Source: CAIKZY01 sp044345075 (lineage in GTDB: Bacteria > Actinomycetota > Actinomycetes > S36-B12). From it: a stretch of DNA of 56,324 bases. Position 1 is the stretch's first letter. Every line of letters begins with the position of its first letter. The translations under genes and the position numbers were made by a program. Location of the stretch: assembly GCA_044345075.1 (NCBI GenBank), contig JBIJBU010000001.1, forward strand, positions 1 through 56,324, written 5' to 3'. Below the pieces are notes generated by a model. It had not been told where the DNA came from and searched no databases. It saw only the letters and a list, made by a program, of their open reading frames with translations. Below are positions 26,037 through 33,730 of this stretch, piece by piece.

Positions 26037-26098
26037 AAACTAGGGCCGCATATCAATTTAGTCAACAGTGTTGACATTTCATTTTCGTTCCCTATTCT
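26037..26098. promoter_or_regulatory. Divergent leaderless promoters sharing one palindromic operator
   Basis: The perfect 15-bp palindrome GTCAACAGTGTTGAC (26061-26075) supplies a -35 box in both directions. Plus strand: TTGACA (26071-26076), 16 bp, TATTCT (26093-26098), then 7 nt to the ATG at 26106. Minus strand: TTGACT (26065-26060), 17 bp, TAGTTT (26042-26037), then 6 nt to the ATG at 26030. A repressor on the palindrome would block both promoters. Confidence 0.75.
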
Positions 26099-26105
26099 CA
26101 AGCAC

Positions 26106-27368
26106 ATGACTCCTCCGAATGCCGTTGCCGCACATGAAGGTTCCTCCGTTGCCACGGGCTCGACCGGCGGCAAGACCGGCCCGATCGGTACCCCTGACTC
26201 CACGATGACCCGCGACGAGATGGTTGCTGTTATTCGCGAGCTGGGCCCGACCTTCGACGCGCGAGCTGTCGATACCGATCTGAACGCCGAGTTCCCCTGG
26301 GGCAACTTCAATGACCTTCGTGAGCGTGGCTTCTTGGCCCTATGCGTGCCGAAGGAGTACGGCGGCATGGGTGCGAGCTACGCCGACTACATCCGCGTCT
26401 CCGAGGAAATCGGTCGTCACTGCGGCTCGACCGGCCTCACGTTCAATATGCACAATGCCACGATGCTGTGGGCTGGCCAGGTGGCTGACTTGCTCGACAT
26501 GAGCCCGGAGGAGCGCGAGACCCACGAGCGTCGGCGCGCCGAAATGTTCCGCGGGGTGGTCGAGAACGGTGAGATTCATTCGCAGCCGTTTAGCGAGGGC
26601 CTGAACCCCGGTGCACTCGCGGGCATCATGACCCGAGCGACCCCGGTCGAGGGCGGCTACCTCGTCACCGGTCGAAAGATCTTCGCCTCGCTATCCGGCG
26701 CAGCCGATCGGTACAACGTCACCTGCCAGGTCGAGGGCGAGGAATTCTTGCGCCTGCTCTCGGTTCGCTCGAAGAGCGAAGGCGTGGAGATCGTGGACGA
26801 CTGGGATCCCCTGGGCATGCGCGGCACCGTCTCGCGCACTCTGCTGCTCAAGGACGTCTTCGTCCCGGCCGATGACGAGATCATGCCCGGCGGCATGTAC
26901 GACCAGGCCGCCAAGCGCTTCCCGTATCTATTCATGTCGCTGGCGCCCTCATACCTCGGCCTGACCAAGGGAATCCTCGACTTCACCCGCAGCTACTTGC
27001 GCGGCGAGGTTGCCGGAGCAGCCAAGGGCACCGGCCGTCGCGATAACCCAATTAAGCAGTACGGGTGGGCAGAAATGAACATCAAGTACGAGCAGTCGCG
27101 CGCGATGCTTTTCAGCGTGGTCGACTCGGCCAGCCTCGACCCCGTTGAGGAGCAGATGGTGACCGCCTGGGCAGCCGTTTACACGGTCATGGAGCACGCG
27201 AACGCCGTCGCCGCCCTTGCTGTTCGGGTGTGCGGTGGCCAGGCAATGCTCAAGCATCTGCCGCTTGAGCGGATGTACCGAGACTCCCGCCTGGGATCCA
27301 CGATGTTGCCCTGGAGCGCCGAGGTCGCCCTGGAGCGCATCGGGAAATCAGGCCTGTACGACGCATAA
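26106..27368 (+). CDS. Acyl-CoA dehydrogenase
   Basis: A 420-aa FAD-dependent acyl-CoA dehydrogenase-fold protein. An N-terminal helical domain is followed by LCVPKEYGGMGASYADYIRV, the central flavin/substrate sheet with GYLVTGRKIFASLSGAAD, and a C-terminal helical bundle including VRVCGGQAMLKHLPLERMYRD. It would desaturate an acyl-CoA, or act as a flavin monooxygenase like some family members. The ATG at 26106 matches the transcription start predicted from the promoter. It may work with the CoA ligase at 29.1 kb. Confidence 0.88.
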   Translation: MTPPNAVAAHEGSSVATGSTGGKTGPIGTPDSTMTRDEMVAVIRELGPTFDARAVDTDLNAEFPWGNFNDLRERGFLALCVPKEYGGMGASYADYIRVSEEIGRHCGSTGLTFNMHNATMLWAGQVADLLDMSPEERETHERRRAEMFRGVVENGEIHSQPFSEGLNPGALAGIMTRATPVEGGYLVTGRKIFASLSGAADRYNVTCQVEGEEFLRLLSVRSKSEGVEIVDDWDPLGMRGTVSRTLLLKDVFVPADDEIMPGGMYDQAAKRFPYLFMSLAPSYLGLTKGILDFTRSYLRGEVAGAAKGTGRRDNPIKQYGWAEMNIKYEQSRAMLFSVVDSASLDPVEEQMVTAWAAVYTVMEHANAVAALAVRVCGGQAMLKHLPLERMYRDSRLGSTMLPWSAEVALERIGKSGLYDA

Positions 27369-27454
27369 ACCTGAAGGAAGACGCGGAATCGTTACCGCGC
27401 CACTTTCCGAAAGTGCTTGCGCAGCGCCCCTGTTTAATCAAGTATTCGTAAGTC

Positions 27455-27468
27455 GTTCGGTTCCGTAC
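27455..27468. promoter_or_regulatory. MarR-type operator (site E) upstream of the APC permease
   Basis: GTTCGGTTCCGTAC matches the core GTTCGG-NN-CCGAAC with one mismatch and is preceded by GTC. It lies 29 bp before the permease ATG in a 129-bp gap. It is the weakest of the five sites beyond the core. Confidence 0.5.
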
Positions 27469-27497
27469 AAGCTCGACCACGTCCCTCTGGAGGAGAC

Positions 27498-29039
27498 ATG
27501 TCGCAAAGGGAAAACCTCCCACAGTCAGATCAGACGCTTGGAGCCGGTGACCCGGAAACCAAGTCGACCTCGCTGAAGAAGGGCACGCTTGGCCTCCTCG
27601 GCGTCATCTTCTTCGTCATTGCTGCGGCCGCACCCGTCGCCGGCATGACGGGTGCCTTCCCGGTCGCCATCGGCATTGGAGACGGTGCGGGAGCCGCGGG
27701 CATGTTCGTCGCGGTGGGCATCGTGCTGCTGCTGTTCTCAGTCGGCTACGCGACCATGTCGCACTACGTCACCAACACCGGAGCGTTCTTTGCCTATGTC
27801 GGTCGTGGCCTGGGCATCGTCCCCGGTGTCGGCTCAGCCTTCGTATCGACCCTCGCCTACCTCACAGTCCAGTGGGGCGTTCTCGGCTTCCTGGCCGGCC
27901 AGCTCGACTTCTACATGCAGGCCAAGTTCAGCTTTGACATCGACTGGTGGATCTACGCCATCATCTTGATCGTCATCGTCTGGGTTCTCTCGGCCCTGTC
28001 GGTCGATATCGGCGCCAAGGTGCTCGGCATCTTCCTGATCATCGAGATTATCGCCCTGCTGGTGCTCGCCATCTCGATCTTGTTCCAGGGTGGCGCTGAC
28101 GGCATCGACCTGGGTGCCTCCTTCAACCCGTCGAATATCTTCGCGGGCGGTCTCACCGGTGGTGCGGGTATTGCCTTCGCCTTCGCCTTGGCCTCCTTCA
28201 TTGGCTTCGAGGCCACGGCGATCTACGGCGAGGAGTCCAAGGACCCCAAGCGCACCGTTCCTCGCGCCACTTACATCTCGGTCGTGTTCATCACGGTGCT
28301 CTTCGGCATCGTGGGCCTGGCCCTGATCAGCGGCCTCGGCGCCGAGGGTGTCTCCGACAAGGTCTTCGAAGTCACCTCAGTTGACGGTGTGCCTCTGGCT
28401 GATCCGTCGGCAGTCCTCTTCAGCCTATCGACCAGCTTCGTCGGTTCCTGGCTTACCGAGCTGTTCGCCATCATCGTGATGACCTCGCTGTTCGCCGCAA
28501 TGCTCGCCTTCCAGAACAGCGCCTCGCGCTACCTGTTCTCGATGGGTCGCGCCGGCGTGCTGTCGAAGAAGCTCGACAAGGTCAACAGCCGCCAGGCGCC
28601 GATGGTTGCCACCACCGTGGTGTCGATCCTCGCGGTGATCCTGGTGATCTTGGCCGTGATCTTCGCCTGGGATCCGATCTACCAGATCTTCTACTGGTTC
28701 GGTGCGGTCGCGGTTATCGCGATCGTCCTGACCGAGATCCTGGTCAGCCTGTCGGTCATCGTGTACTTCCGCCGCACCAAGGAAGACACTCGGGTGTGGA
28801 ACACGCTGATCGCTCCAATCCTGTCGATCATCGGCCTGGTTATCGGCGAGTACATGCTCATGAGCCGCTTCAACCTCTTCTCGGGCACTGCCTCGGGCGA
28901 GGGCGGCCCGTGGGAGATGAACACCACCGGTTGGATTCTGGTTCTCCTACCCTTCGGGATGCTCGTCGTCGGCCTCATCGTCGGCGCTGCGCGCAAGAAC
29001 AAGGAGAACTACGACGCAGTTCGCAACTTCGTCAGCTAG
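27498..29039 (+). CDS. APC-family amino acid / amine permease
   Basis: A 513-aa membrane protein with about 12 hydrophobic segments. It has the APC signature AAAAPVAGMTGAFPVAIG in the first helix and a FIGFEATAIYGEESKDPKRTVPRATY segment near the middle (family consensus G-FE-S---GEE--NP-R--P). It would import an amino acid or amine by proton symport. GGAGGAG precedes the ATG. With operator site E upstream it is the likely uptake step of the MarR-controlled pathway, comparable in role to PuuP. A rho-independent hairpin follows. Confidence 0.9.
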   Translation: MSQRENLPQSDQTLGAGDPETKSTSLKKGTLGLLGVIFFVIAAAAPVAGMTGAFPVAIGIGDGAGAAGMFVAVGIVLLLFSVGYATMSHYVTNTGAFFAYVGRGLGIVPGVGSAFVSTLAYLTVQWGVLGFLAGQLDFYMQAKFSFDIDWWIYAIILIVIVWVLSALSVDIGAKVLGIFLIIEIIALLVLAISILFQGGADGIDLGASFNPSNIFAGGLTGGAGIAFAFALASFIGFEATAIYGEESKDPKRTVPRATYISVVFITVLFGIVGLALISGLGAEGVSDKVFEVTSVDGVPLADPSAVLFSLSTSFVGSWLTELFAIIVMTSLFAAMLAFQNSASRYLFSMGRAGVLSKKLDKVNSRQAPMVATTVVSILAVILVILAVIFAWDPIYQIFYWFGAVAVIAIVLTEILVSLSVIVYFRRTKEDTRVWNTLIAPILSIIGLVIGEYMLMSRFNLFSGTASGEGGPWEMNTTGWILVLLPFGMLVVGLIVGAARKNKENYDAVRNFVS

Positions 29040-29050
29040 TCCTGCGAAGG

Positions 29051-29074
29051 GGGATGGGCCGATTGGTCCATCCC
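29051..29074 (+). terminator. Rho-independent-like terminator after the permease
   Basis: GGGATGGGCC (29051-29060) pairs with GGTCCATCCC (29065-29074) around a GATT loop, followed by TCTTCTCATTT. The stem is 10 bp with one G-T pair. Confidence 0.75.
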
Positions 29075-29097
29075 TCTTCTCATTTCCGAAAACAGTG

Positions 29098-29111
29098 ATT
29101 CACTGGTGAAT
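29098..29111. promoter_or_regulatory. Palindrome before the CoA ligase gene
   Basis: ATTCACTGGTGAAT is a 14-bp palindrome apart from its two central bases. It lies 15 bp before the ATG at 29127, where a repressor would block transcription or translation. I find no second copy in the window. Confidence 0.4.
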
Positions 29112-29126
29112 GGGGCGGGAGGAACC

Positions 29127-30725
29127 ATGCGTAGTAGCCATATCGATACTTTTGCCGCGGACAACCTGCCTCCCGAGAACGAATGGCCTGATCTCATCGG
29201 CCTCGACTCCTTCAGCTACCCCGAACGGCTCAACGCTGCCGTCGAACTGCTTGAGGGAACGATCGCCCGTCATGGCGCGCAGCGCACCGCGATTGCGGGG
29301 GCCAATACTTCGTGGACTTACGGCGAGGTTCTCGATCTTGTCTCACGTTGCGCCAATGTGCTGATCGACGCGGACGTGCGTCCTGGTAATCGGGTGCTGC
29401 TTCGCGGTCCGAATAATCCCTGGCTCGCGATCTCCTGGCTGGCCGTTCTCCGTGTCGGTGGCGTAGTAGTCACCACGATGCCAATGCTGCGAGCGGGCGA
29501 ACTCGAGAAGGTCGTCGACATTGCGCAGGTGCAATTCGCAATCGTCGATCATCGCTACCTCGAAGAGTGGGACGCCGTCATCAACTTCCGCGGCACCACT
29601 ATTGCCTACGGAGGCGACTCCCACGAAGACCTGACCGCGCTGTGCGCGAAGGCACTGCCGGCGAGTCATGCATGCGATACCCATGCGGAGGATGTCGCAC
29701 TGCTTGCCTTCACATCCGGCACTACCGGCGGCCCAAAGTCGACGATGCACTTCCACCGCGACATCCTGCTGATCGCCGACACGTACTCCGCACACATCCT
29801 GGCTCCCACACCCGCGGACGTCTTCGCCGGTTCGCCGCCCATCGCCTTCACCTTCGGCCTTGGCGGACTGGTCATTTTCCCGCTGCGGGCAGGTGCCTCC
29901 ACCGTGCTATTGGAAGCTGCGTCACCGCCGGTGCTGCTGGAGGAGATCCTGCGCCACGGCATCACGTGCCTGTTCACTGCTCCCACCGCGTATCGCGCGA
30001 TGCTGGCGAATATGCCCGATGGCGGGCTACCGTCGCTGCGACGCTGTATCTCTGCAGGTGAGCACCTGCCCGAGGCGACGTGGTTGGCTTGGCGCGATGC
30101 CACTGGCCTGGAGCTCATCGACGGCATCGGGGCAACAGAGATGCTTCACATTTTCATCTCCGCACGCGTCGATGACATGGTGCCGGGTGCGACAGGCAAG
30201 CCCGTGCCTGGTTTCATCGCGCAGGTGGTCGACGAGAATCTTGAGCCGGTGCCCAACGGAACTCCGGGCCGCCTCGCGGTGAAAGGCCCTCTGGGTTGCC
30301 GCTACCTTGCCGACAAGCGCCAAGGTGTCTACGTGCAAGGCGGCTGGAACGTCACCGGTGACATCTTCGTGATCGACGAGGCTGGTCACTTCCATTACGT
30401 CTCGCGCTCCGACGACATGATCGTGTCGAGCGGCTACAACATCGCCGCACCCGAGGTCGAGAACGCACTCATGCTGCACCCGAGCGTCGCCGAGACCGCA
30501 GTAGTCGGCGCACCGGATGCGGATCGGGGCGTCATCGTGAAGGCCTTCGTCGTGCCCGCCGCAGGATTCGAGCCCGGGACTGCTCTCGCGAAGGAACTCC
30601 AGGATCACGTGAAGGCGACTATCGCCCCGTACAAGTACCCGCGCTCGATTGAATTCGTTGCCGAGTTGCCCCGTACCGCCACCGGAAAGCTGCAGCGCTT
30701 TCGGCTTAAGCAGGGCGATATCTGA
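29127..30725 (+). CDS. Aromatic acid-CoA ligase (benzoate / 2-aminobenzoate-CoA ligase type)
   Basis: A 532-aa AMP-forming acyl-CoA synthetase. The AMP-binding loop LAFTSGTTGGPKSTMHF is at about residues 192-208, the motif YNIAAPEVENAL is in the hinge region, and the catalytic lysine is in RTATGKLQRF near the C-terminus. The N-terminus (HIDTFAADNLPP...WPDL) matches the 2-aminobenzoate-CoA ligase branch as I know it. It would activate an aromatic carboxylate with ATP and CoA. GGGAGGAACC precedes the ATG at 29127; an in-frame GTG at 29106 sits inside a palindrome. Confidence 0.83.
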   Translation: MRSSHIDTFAADNLPPENEWPDLIGLDSFSYPERLNAAVELLEGTIARHGAQRTAIAGANTSWTYGEVLDLVSRCANVLIDADVRPGNRVLLRGPNNPWLAISWLAVLRVGGVVVTTMPMLRAGELEKVVDIAQVQFAIVDHRYLEEWDAVINFRGTTIAYGGDSHEDLTALCAKALPASHACDTHAEDVALLAFTSGTTGGPKSTMHFHRDILLIADTYSAHILAPTPADVFAGSPPIAFTFGLGGLVIFPLRAGASTVLLEAASPPVLLEEILRHGITCLFTAPTAYRAMLANMPDGGLPSLRRCISAGEHLPEATWLAWRDATGLELIDGIGATEMLHIFISARVDDMVPGATGKPVPGFIAQVVDENLEPVPNGTPGRLAVKGPLGCRYLADKRQGVYVQGGWNVTGDIFVIDEAGHFHYVSRSDDMIVSSGYNIAAPEVENALMLHPSVAETAVVGAPDADRGVIVKAFVVPAAGFEPGTALAKELQDHVKATIAPYKYPRSIEFVAELPRTATGKLQRFRLKQGDI

Positions 30726-30731
30726 TTCTGC

Positions 30732-31418
30732 TCAAGACGTAAGGGCGAGAGCGAAAGCACGTTCTACTACCTGCTCATCTGCATCCGTCTCGAGCGAAGA
30801 GGCCGGTATTCGATGCCAGAGCGCCAGGAGTATGTCGCTAGCGGAACCTCTCACCTCACCGGAGATACTCTGTCCGAGATCGAAGGTTCGACCGTCATTG
30901 AGCACTATTCGCAGGCCCTCACCAGGCACCTGCATGCGTCCGCGACCCACTTGCCTGGGGATGAAGACCTCGAACACCTCAGCGACACCGTCCGCGGCGA
31001 GCGACTCACCGATCGGCTCGAAAACTCCGAGTGCACTCCTCGCGTCCCACAAATGAACCGCAGCCTCCTGTGCTTGGCGTCGATACCAAAAGGACATCAA
31101 CTTCGGCTCAGGCCCGAAAGTCCACCTGTTGTCCTGCGGGGATGAAGATCTCAGGAGGTTGCTGAGTTCGGTCACTCCCTCATCCAGCCACTCGAGGAGG
31201 AGCGCATCATCGATGGGCGATTCGACGAGGGGTAGTGGGCCATTCGTCTCGATGCACGCCTTGGCCCAACGATGCACGGTGCCCAGATGCACGGCGAGAT
31301 CACGTAACTGCCAGCCTGGGCACGGGGGCACCTGCAGGTCGAGATCAGACGACGCCACGAGCGTGACAAATGAGCGGGCGTCGCTCTCGAATGAGTTCAG
31401 GAAGTCGCTGATGACCAC
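30732..31418 (-). CDS. Mycothiol-dependent maleylpyruvate isomerase-family protein
   Basis: A 228-aa protein with the DinB-like four-helix domain of the actinobacterial maleylpyruvate isomerase family. PCPGWQLRDLAVHLGTVHRW holds metal-binding histidines, and a third is likely in QEAAVHLWDAR (about residue 120). Members use mycothiol as cofactor for isomerisation or transfer, though most have unknown substrates. GTG start, overlapping the P450 stop by 22 bp on the same strand, so it is last in the ADH-P450 operon. Mycothiol synthase is encoded at 48.1 kb. Confidence 0.8.
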   Translation of the reverse strand: MVISDFLNSFESDARSFVTLVASSDLDLQVPPCPGWQLRDLAVHLGTVHRWAKACIETNGPLPLVESPIDDALLLEWLDEGVTELSNLLRSSSPQDNRWTFGPEPKLMSFWYRRQAQEAAVHLWDARSALGVFEPIGESLAADGVAEVFEVFIPRQVGRGRMQVPGEGLRIVLNDGRTFDLGQSISGEVRGSASDILLALWHRIPASSLETDADEQVVERAFALALTS

Positions 31419-32644
31419 GAACTGACGATAGCGGGCAGGGAGGCAATGCCATTCACGAAATTCGAATTCGTGCGCTGAACCGCACCATTGGCCTCGAAGC
31501 GGATTCCCTGCTTGATCATCTCCTCGAGCAGGATTTTGATCTCAATTCGTGCGAGCGGTGCTCCGAGGCAGTGATGCGGGCCCTTGGCCCCGAAGGAGAC
31601 CTGCGGCGGCCTGATGTCGCGGGTGATGTCGAAGTTCAGTGGGTTGGGAAACTCGGTCTCGTCGAAGTTCGCCGAGGCGTACCACATCACGACCTTGTCA
31701 TTCTCCTTGATCGGCACGCCGTGGAGCATGGTGTCCTTGGTTGCGGTGCGACGCATGTACATCACGGGCGTGGCCCAACGAATGATCTCCTCGACCGCGT
31801 TGTCGACGAGCTCGGGGCGCTCGTAGAGCAGCTCGAGTTGATCGGGATGATGAATGAAGGCGTCGATGCCATTGCTGATGGCGGTTCGAGTGGTTTCGTT
31901 GCCGGCGAATACGAGAACGTGGAACATGTTCGTGAAGTCGAAGTCGCTCAGGGGATCGCCATCGTCTTCTGCTTCGACGAGGGTGGTGACGAGATCGTCC
32001 TTCGGATTCTTGCTGCGTTCCTCGCGCATCCCCCGGCCATACTCGAAGAGAGCATGCGAGGCGGGTGAGCTGAAGGGAAGCAGTTCAAGAGGCGTGGTGT
32101 TGCCGTAGGCGTCGGGAGCGACGCCACTCGAGTCAATGAGCTCATCGGAGAGCTGCACCAGGTAATCGGTGTCTTCCTCAGGTACGCCGAGGATGTTGAC
32201 GATAACGCGAATCGGCAGTGGAGCCGAGATGGCCTGCACGATGTCGACACTGCCGGCCTCGCGGGCATCACGCAGCAACTGCGCCGCAATGTCGCGCGTG
32301 ACCTCCTCGTAGCCCTTCACCTTGCGGCCGGTGAAGGCGGGAATGCCGAGTTTGCGCAGACGTACGTGCTCGGGGGCATCGGTATCGATGATCGAGCGGC
32401 GTGCAGTCATCTGCTCTTCCGTGAGGTCAGGCAGATTCGTCATTCCGCGGGCACTCGAGTAGGTGAAGGGGTCGCGAGTGACCTCGGTGATATCGGCGTA
32501 GGTCGTCACCGCCCAGTAGGGGCGTCCTTCGTACATGCGCAGCGCCACCGGCTCGGTGCGGCGCATCTCAGCGAAGACCGCGTGCGGGATGCCGTTCGCG
32601 TATGACGCCGGGTCAGTGATGTCGATATCGAGATTTGCACTCAT
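31397..32644 (-). CDS. Cytochrome P450 (second)
   Basis: A 415-aa soluble P450 with I-helix AGNETTRTA, ExxR in EEIIRWATP and heme loop FGAKGPHHCLGAPLAR (Cys359). It differs clearly from the P450 at 16.0 kb, so it is not a recent duplicate. Its ATG overlaps the alcohol dehydrogenase stop by 4 bp, suggesting that the alcohol made by one is oxidised by the other. No ferredoxin gene is adjacent; the pair at 9.9-11.3 kb could serve it. The substrate is unknown. Confidence 0.93.
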   Translation of the reverse strand: MSANLDIDITDPASYANGIPHAVFAEMRRTEPVALRMYEGRPYWAVTTYADITEVTRDPFTYSSARGMTNLPDLTEEQMTARRSIIDTDAPEHVRLRKLGIPAFTGRKVKGYEEVTRDIAAQLLRDAREAGSVDIVQAISAPLPIRVIVNILGVPEEDTDYLVQLSDELIDSSGVAPDAYGNTTPLELLPFSSPASHALFEYGRGMREERSKNPKDDLVTTLVEAEDDGDPLSDFDFTNMFHVLVFAGNETTRTAISNGIDAFIHHPDQLELLYERPELVDNAVEEIIRWATPVMYMRRTATKDTMLHGVPIKENDKVVMWYASANFDETEFPNPLNFDITRDIRPPQVSFGAKGPHHCLGAPLARIEIKILLEEMIKQGIRFEANGAVQRTNSNFVNGIASLPAIVSSWSSATS

Positions 32645-33642
32645 GCAGTGGCTCCGGGAACGAGCACGAAGCGACCGTTGACCTTGCCTTCGTGCAGACG
32701 ATCGTGAGCAATCTGTGCCTGCTCAAGCGCGAGCACCTCCACCTCGGAATGCAGGTCATGCTGCTGCGCGAGGGCGACGAGATCGGCCAGCTGATCACGT
32801 GAACCCCACACCGATGTCATGAAGTGCGCCTCATGGGGAACAACTCCGAAGCCGAAGGGGATCGTGCCGCCGAAGAGCCCGACGGTCACGCTGATGCCTT
32901 GGCGTGCCACGTGATCTCGGGCGGTCTGCACGGTGGCTTCTGCGCCGACGAAATCCACCACGGCCGTGAACGTGCCTTCCACTTCACCTGGGGCGACAGC
33001 CGAGTCAGCGCCGAGTCGAAGTGCGAGTTCGCGCTTCTGCGGTGAGGCATCGACGACGACGATCTCGGCCTCGGAGCGGATGCGCAGGAACTGCAGCCCG
33101 TACTGGCCGAGACCTCCGACCCCGATCACGAGTGCGCGCGGATGGGGCACTCCCTTGCTCGGCGCTGCGGCCAGGAAAGGCAGGGTGTGATCGACAGCGC
33201 GGTACGCGGTCAGGCCACCACAGGCCAGCGGTGCTGCCTTGGCGGGGTCGAGGTCGCCGATCGGTACGAGGTAGTAGTCGTCCTTGATCCAGATTCGGTC
33301 GGCATAACCGCCGGGGGTGAACAGACCGATCTCCTGGCTGTTGGGGCAGATCATTTCCTGTTGCGAGTCGCAGGCGAAGCAGCCGGGCTGGCGGCAGCCC
33401 CAGCACGCATAGACCAGGCAGTTGCCGAGGGTCGGATGCGCGACCACCACTTCATGCCCCATGGTTACGGGCATGGGAACGGGGAAGTCCCCGGCGGACA
33501 CGTGGAGGTCGGAGTGGCAGATTCCGCAGGCCAGCACGTCGAGGACGGACTGGTGGGGGCCACCGGCGGGATCGATCACCGGGTCAGGGACATCGAGTAA
33601 CTCCAGCGGGGTACCGGGCGATGTCAGGACAACGGCGCGCAT
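32641..33642 (-). CDS. Zinc-dependent alcohol dehydrogenase (MDR family)
   Basis: A 333-aa medium-chain dehydrogenase. Catalytic zinc ligands are in ACGICHSDLH and MGHEVV; structural zinc cysteines are in WGCRQPGCFACDSQQEMIC; the NAD(P) motif is VIGVGGLGQYGLQ. It would oxidise an alcohol to an aldehyde or ketone. I chose the ATG at 33642 (MRAVVLTSPG); a longer frame enters the intergenic repeat. First gene of an operon with P450-2 and the mycothiol-dependent protein, divergent from the third GS gene. Confidence 0.9.
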   Translation of the reverse strand: MRAVVLTSPGTPLELLDVPDPVIDPAGGPHQSVLDVLACGICHSDLHVSAGDFPVPMPVTMGHEVVVAHPTLGNCLVYACWGCRQPGCFACDSQQEMICPNSQEIGLFTPGGYADRIWIKDDYYLVPIGDLDPAKAAPLACGGLTAYRAVDHTLPFLAAAPSKGVPHPRALVIGVGGLGQYGLQFLRIRSEAEIVVVDASPQKRELALRLGADSAVAPGEVEGTFTAVVDFVGAEATVQTARDHVARQGISVTVGLFGGTIPFGFGVVPHEAHFMTSVWGSRDQLADLVALAQQHDLHSEVEVLALEQAQIAHDRLHEGKVNGRFVLVPGATA

Positions 33643-33696
33643 CGGGCCTACTTTCTGCGATATTTCCCCATGAAGGGCCTGGTCTGAGACTACATT

Positions 33697-33708
33697 TATC
33701 AAGTATCC
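33697..33708. promoter_or_regulatory. Putative GntR-linked direct repeat (copy 1)
   Basis: TATCA-AG-TATCC lies in the 88-bp gap between the divergent alcohol dehydrogenase and GS-3 genes. It resembles TATCA-TT-TATCA beside the gntR gene at 38.1 kb. With only two copies the link is weak. Confidence 0.35.
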
Positions 33709-33730
33709 ATTTCACCTTTTTGGAGGATTC

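Noticed and set aside
26061..26075. Palindrome GTCAACAGTGTTGAC as an attachment or insertion site
   Set aside because: No integrase, transposase or second copy is present, and its placement on both -35 boxes is better explained as an operator.
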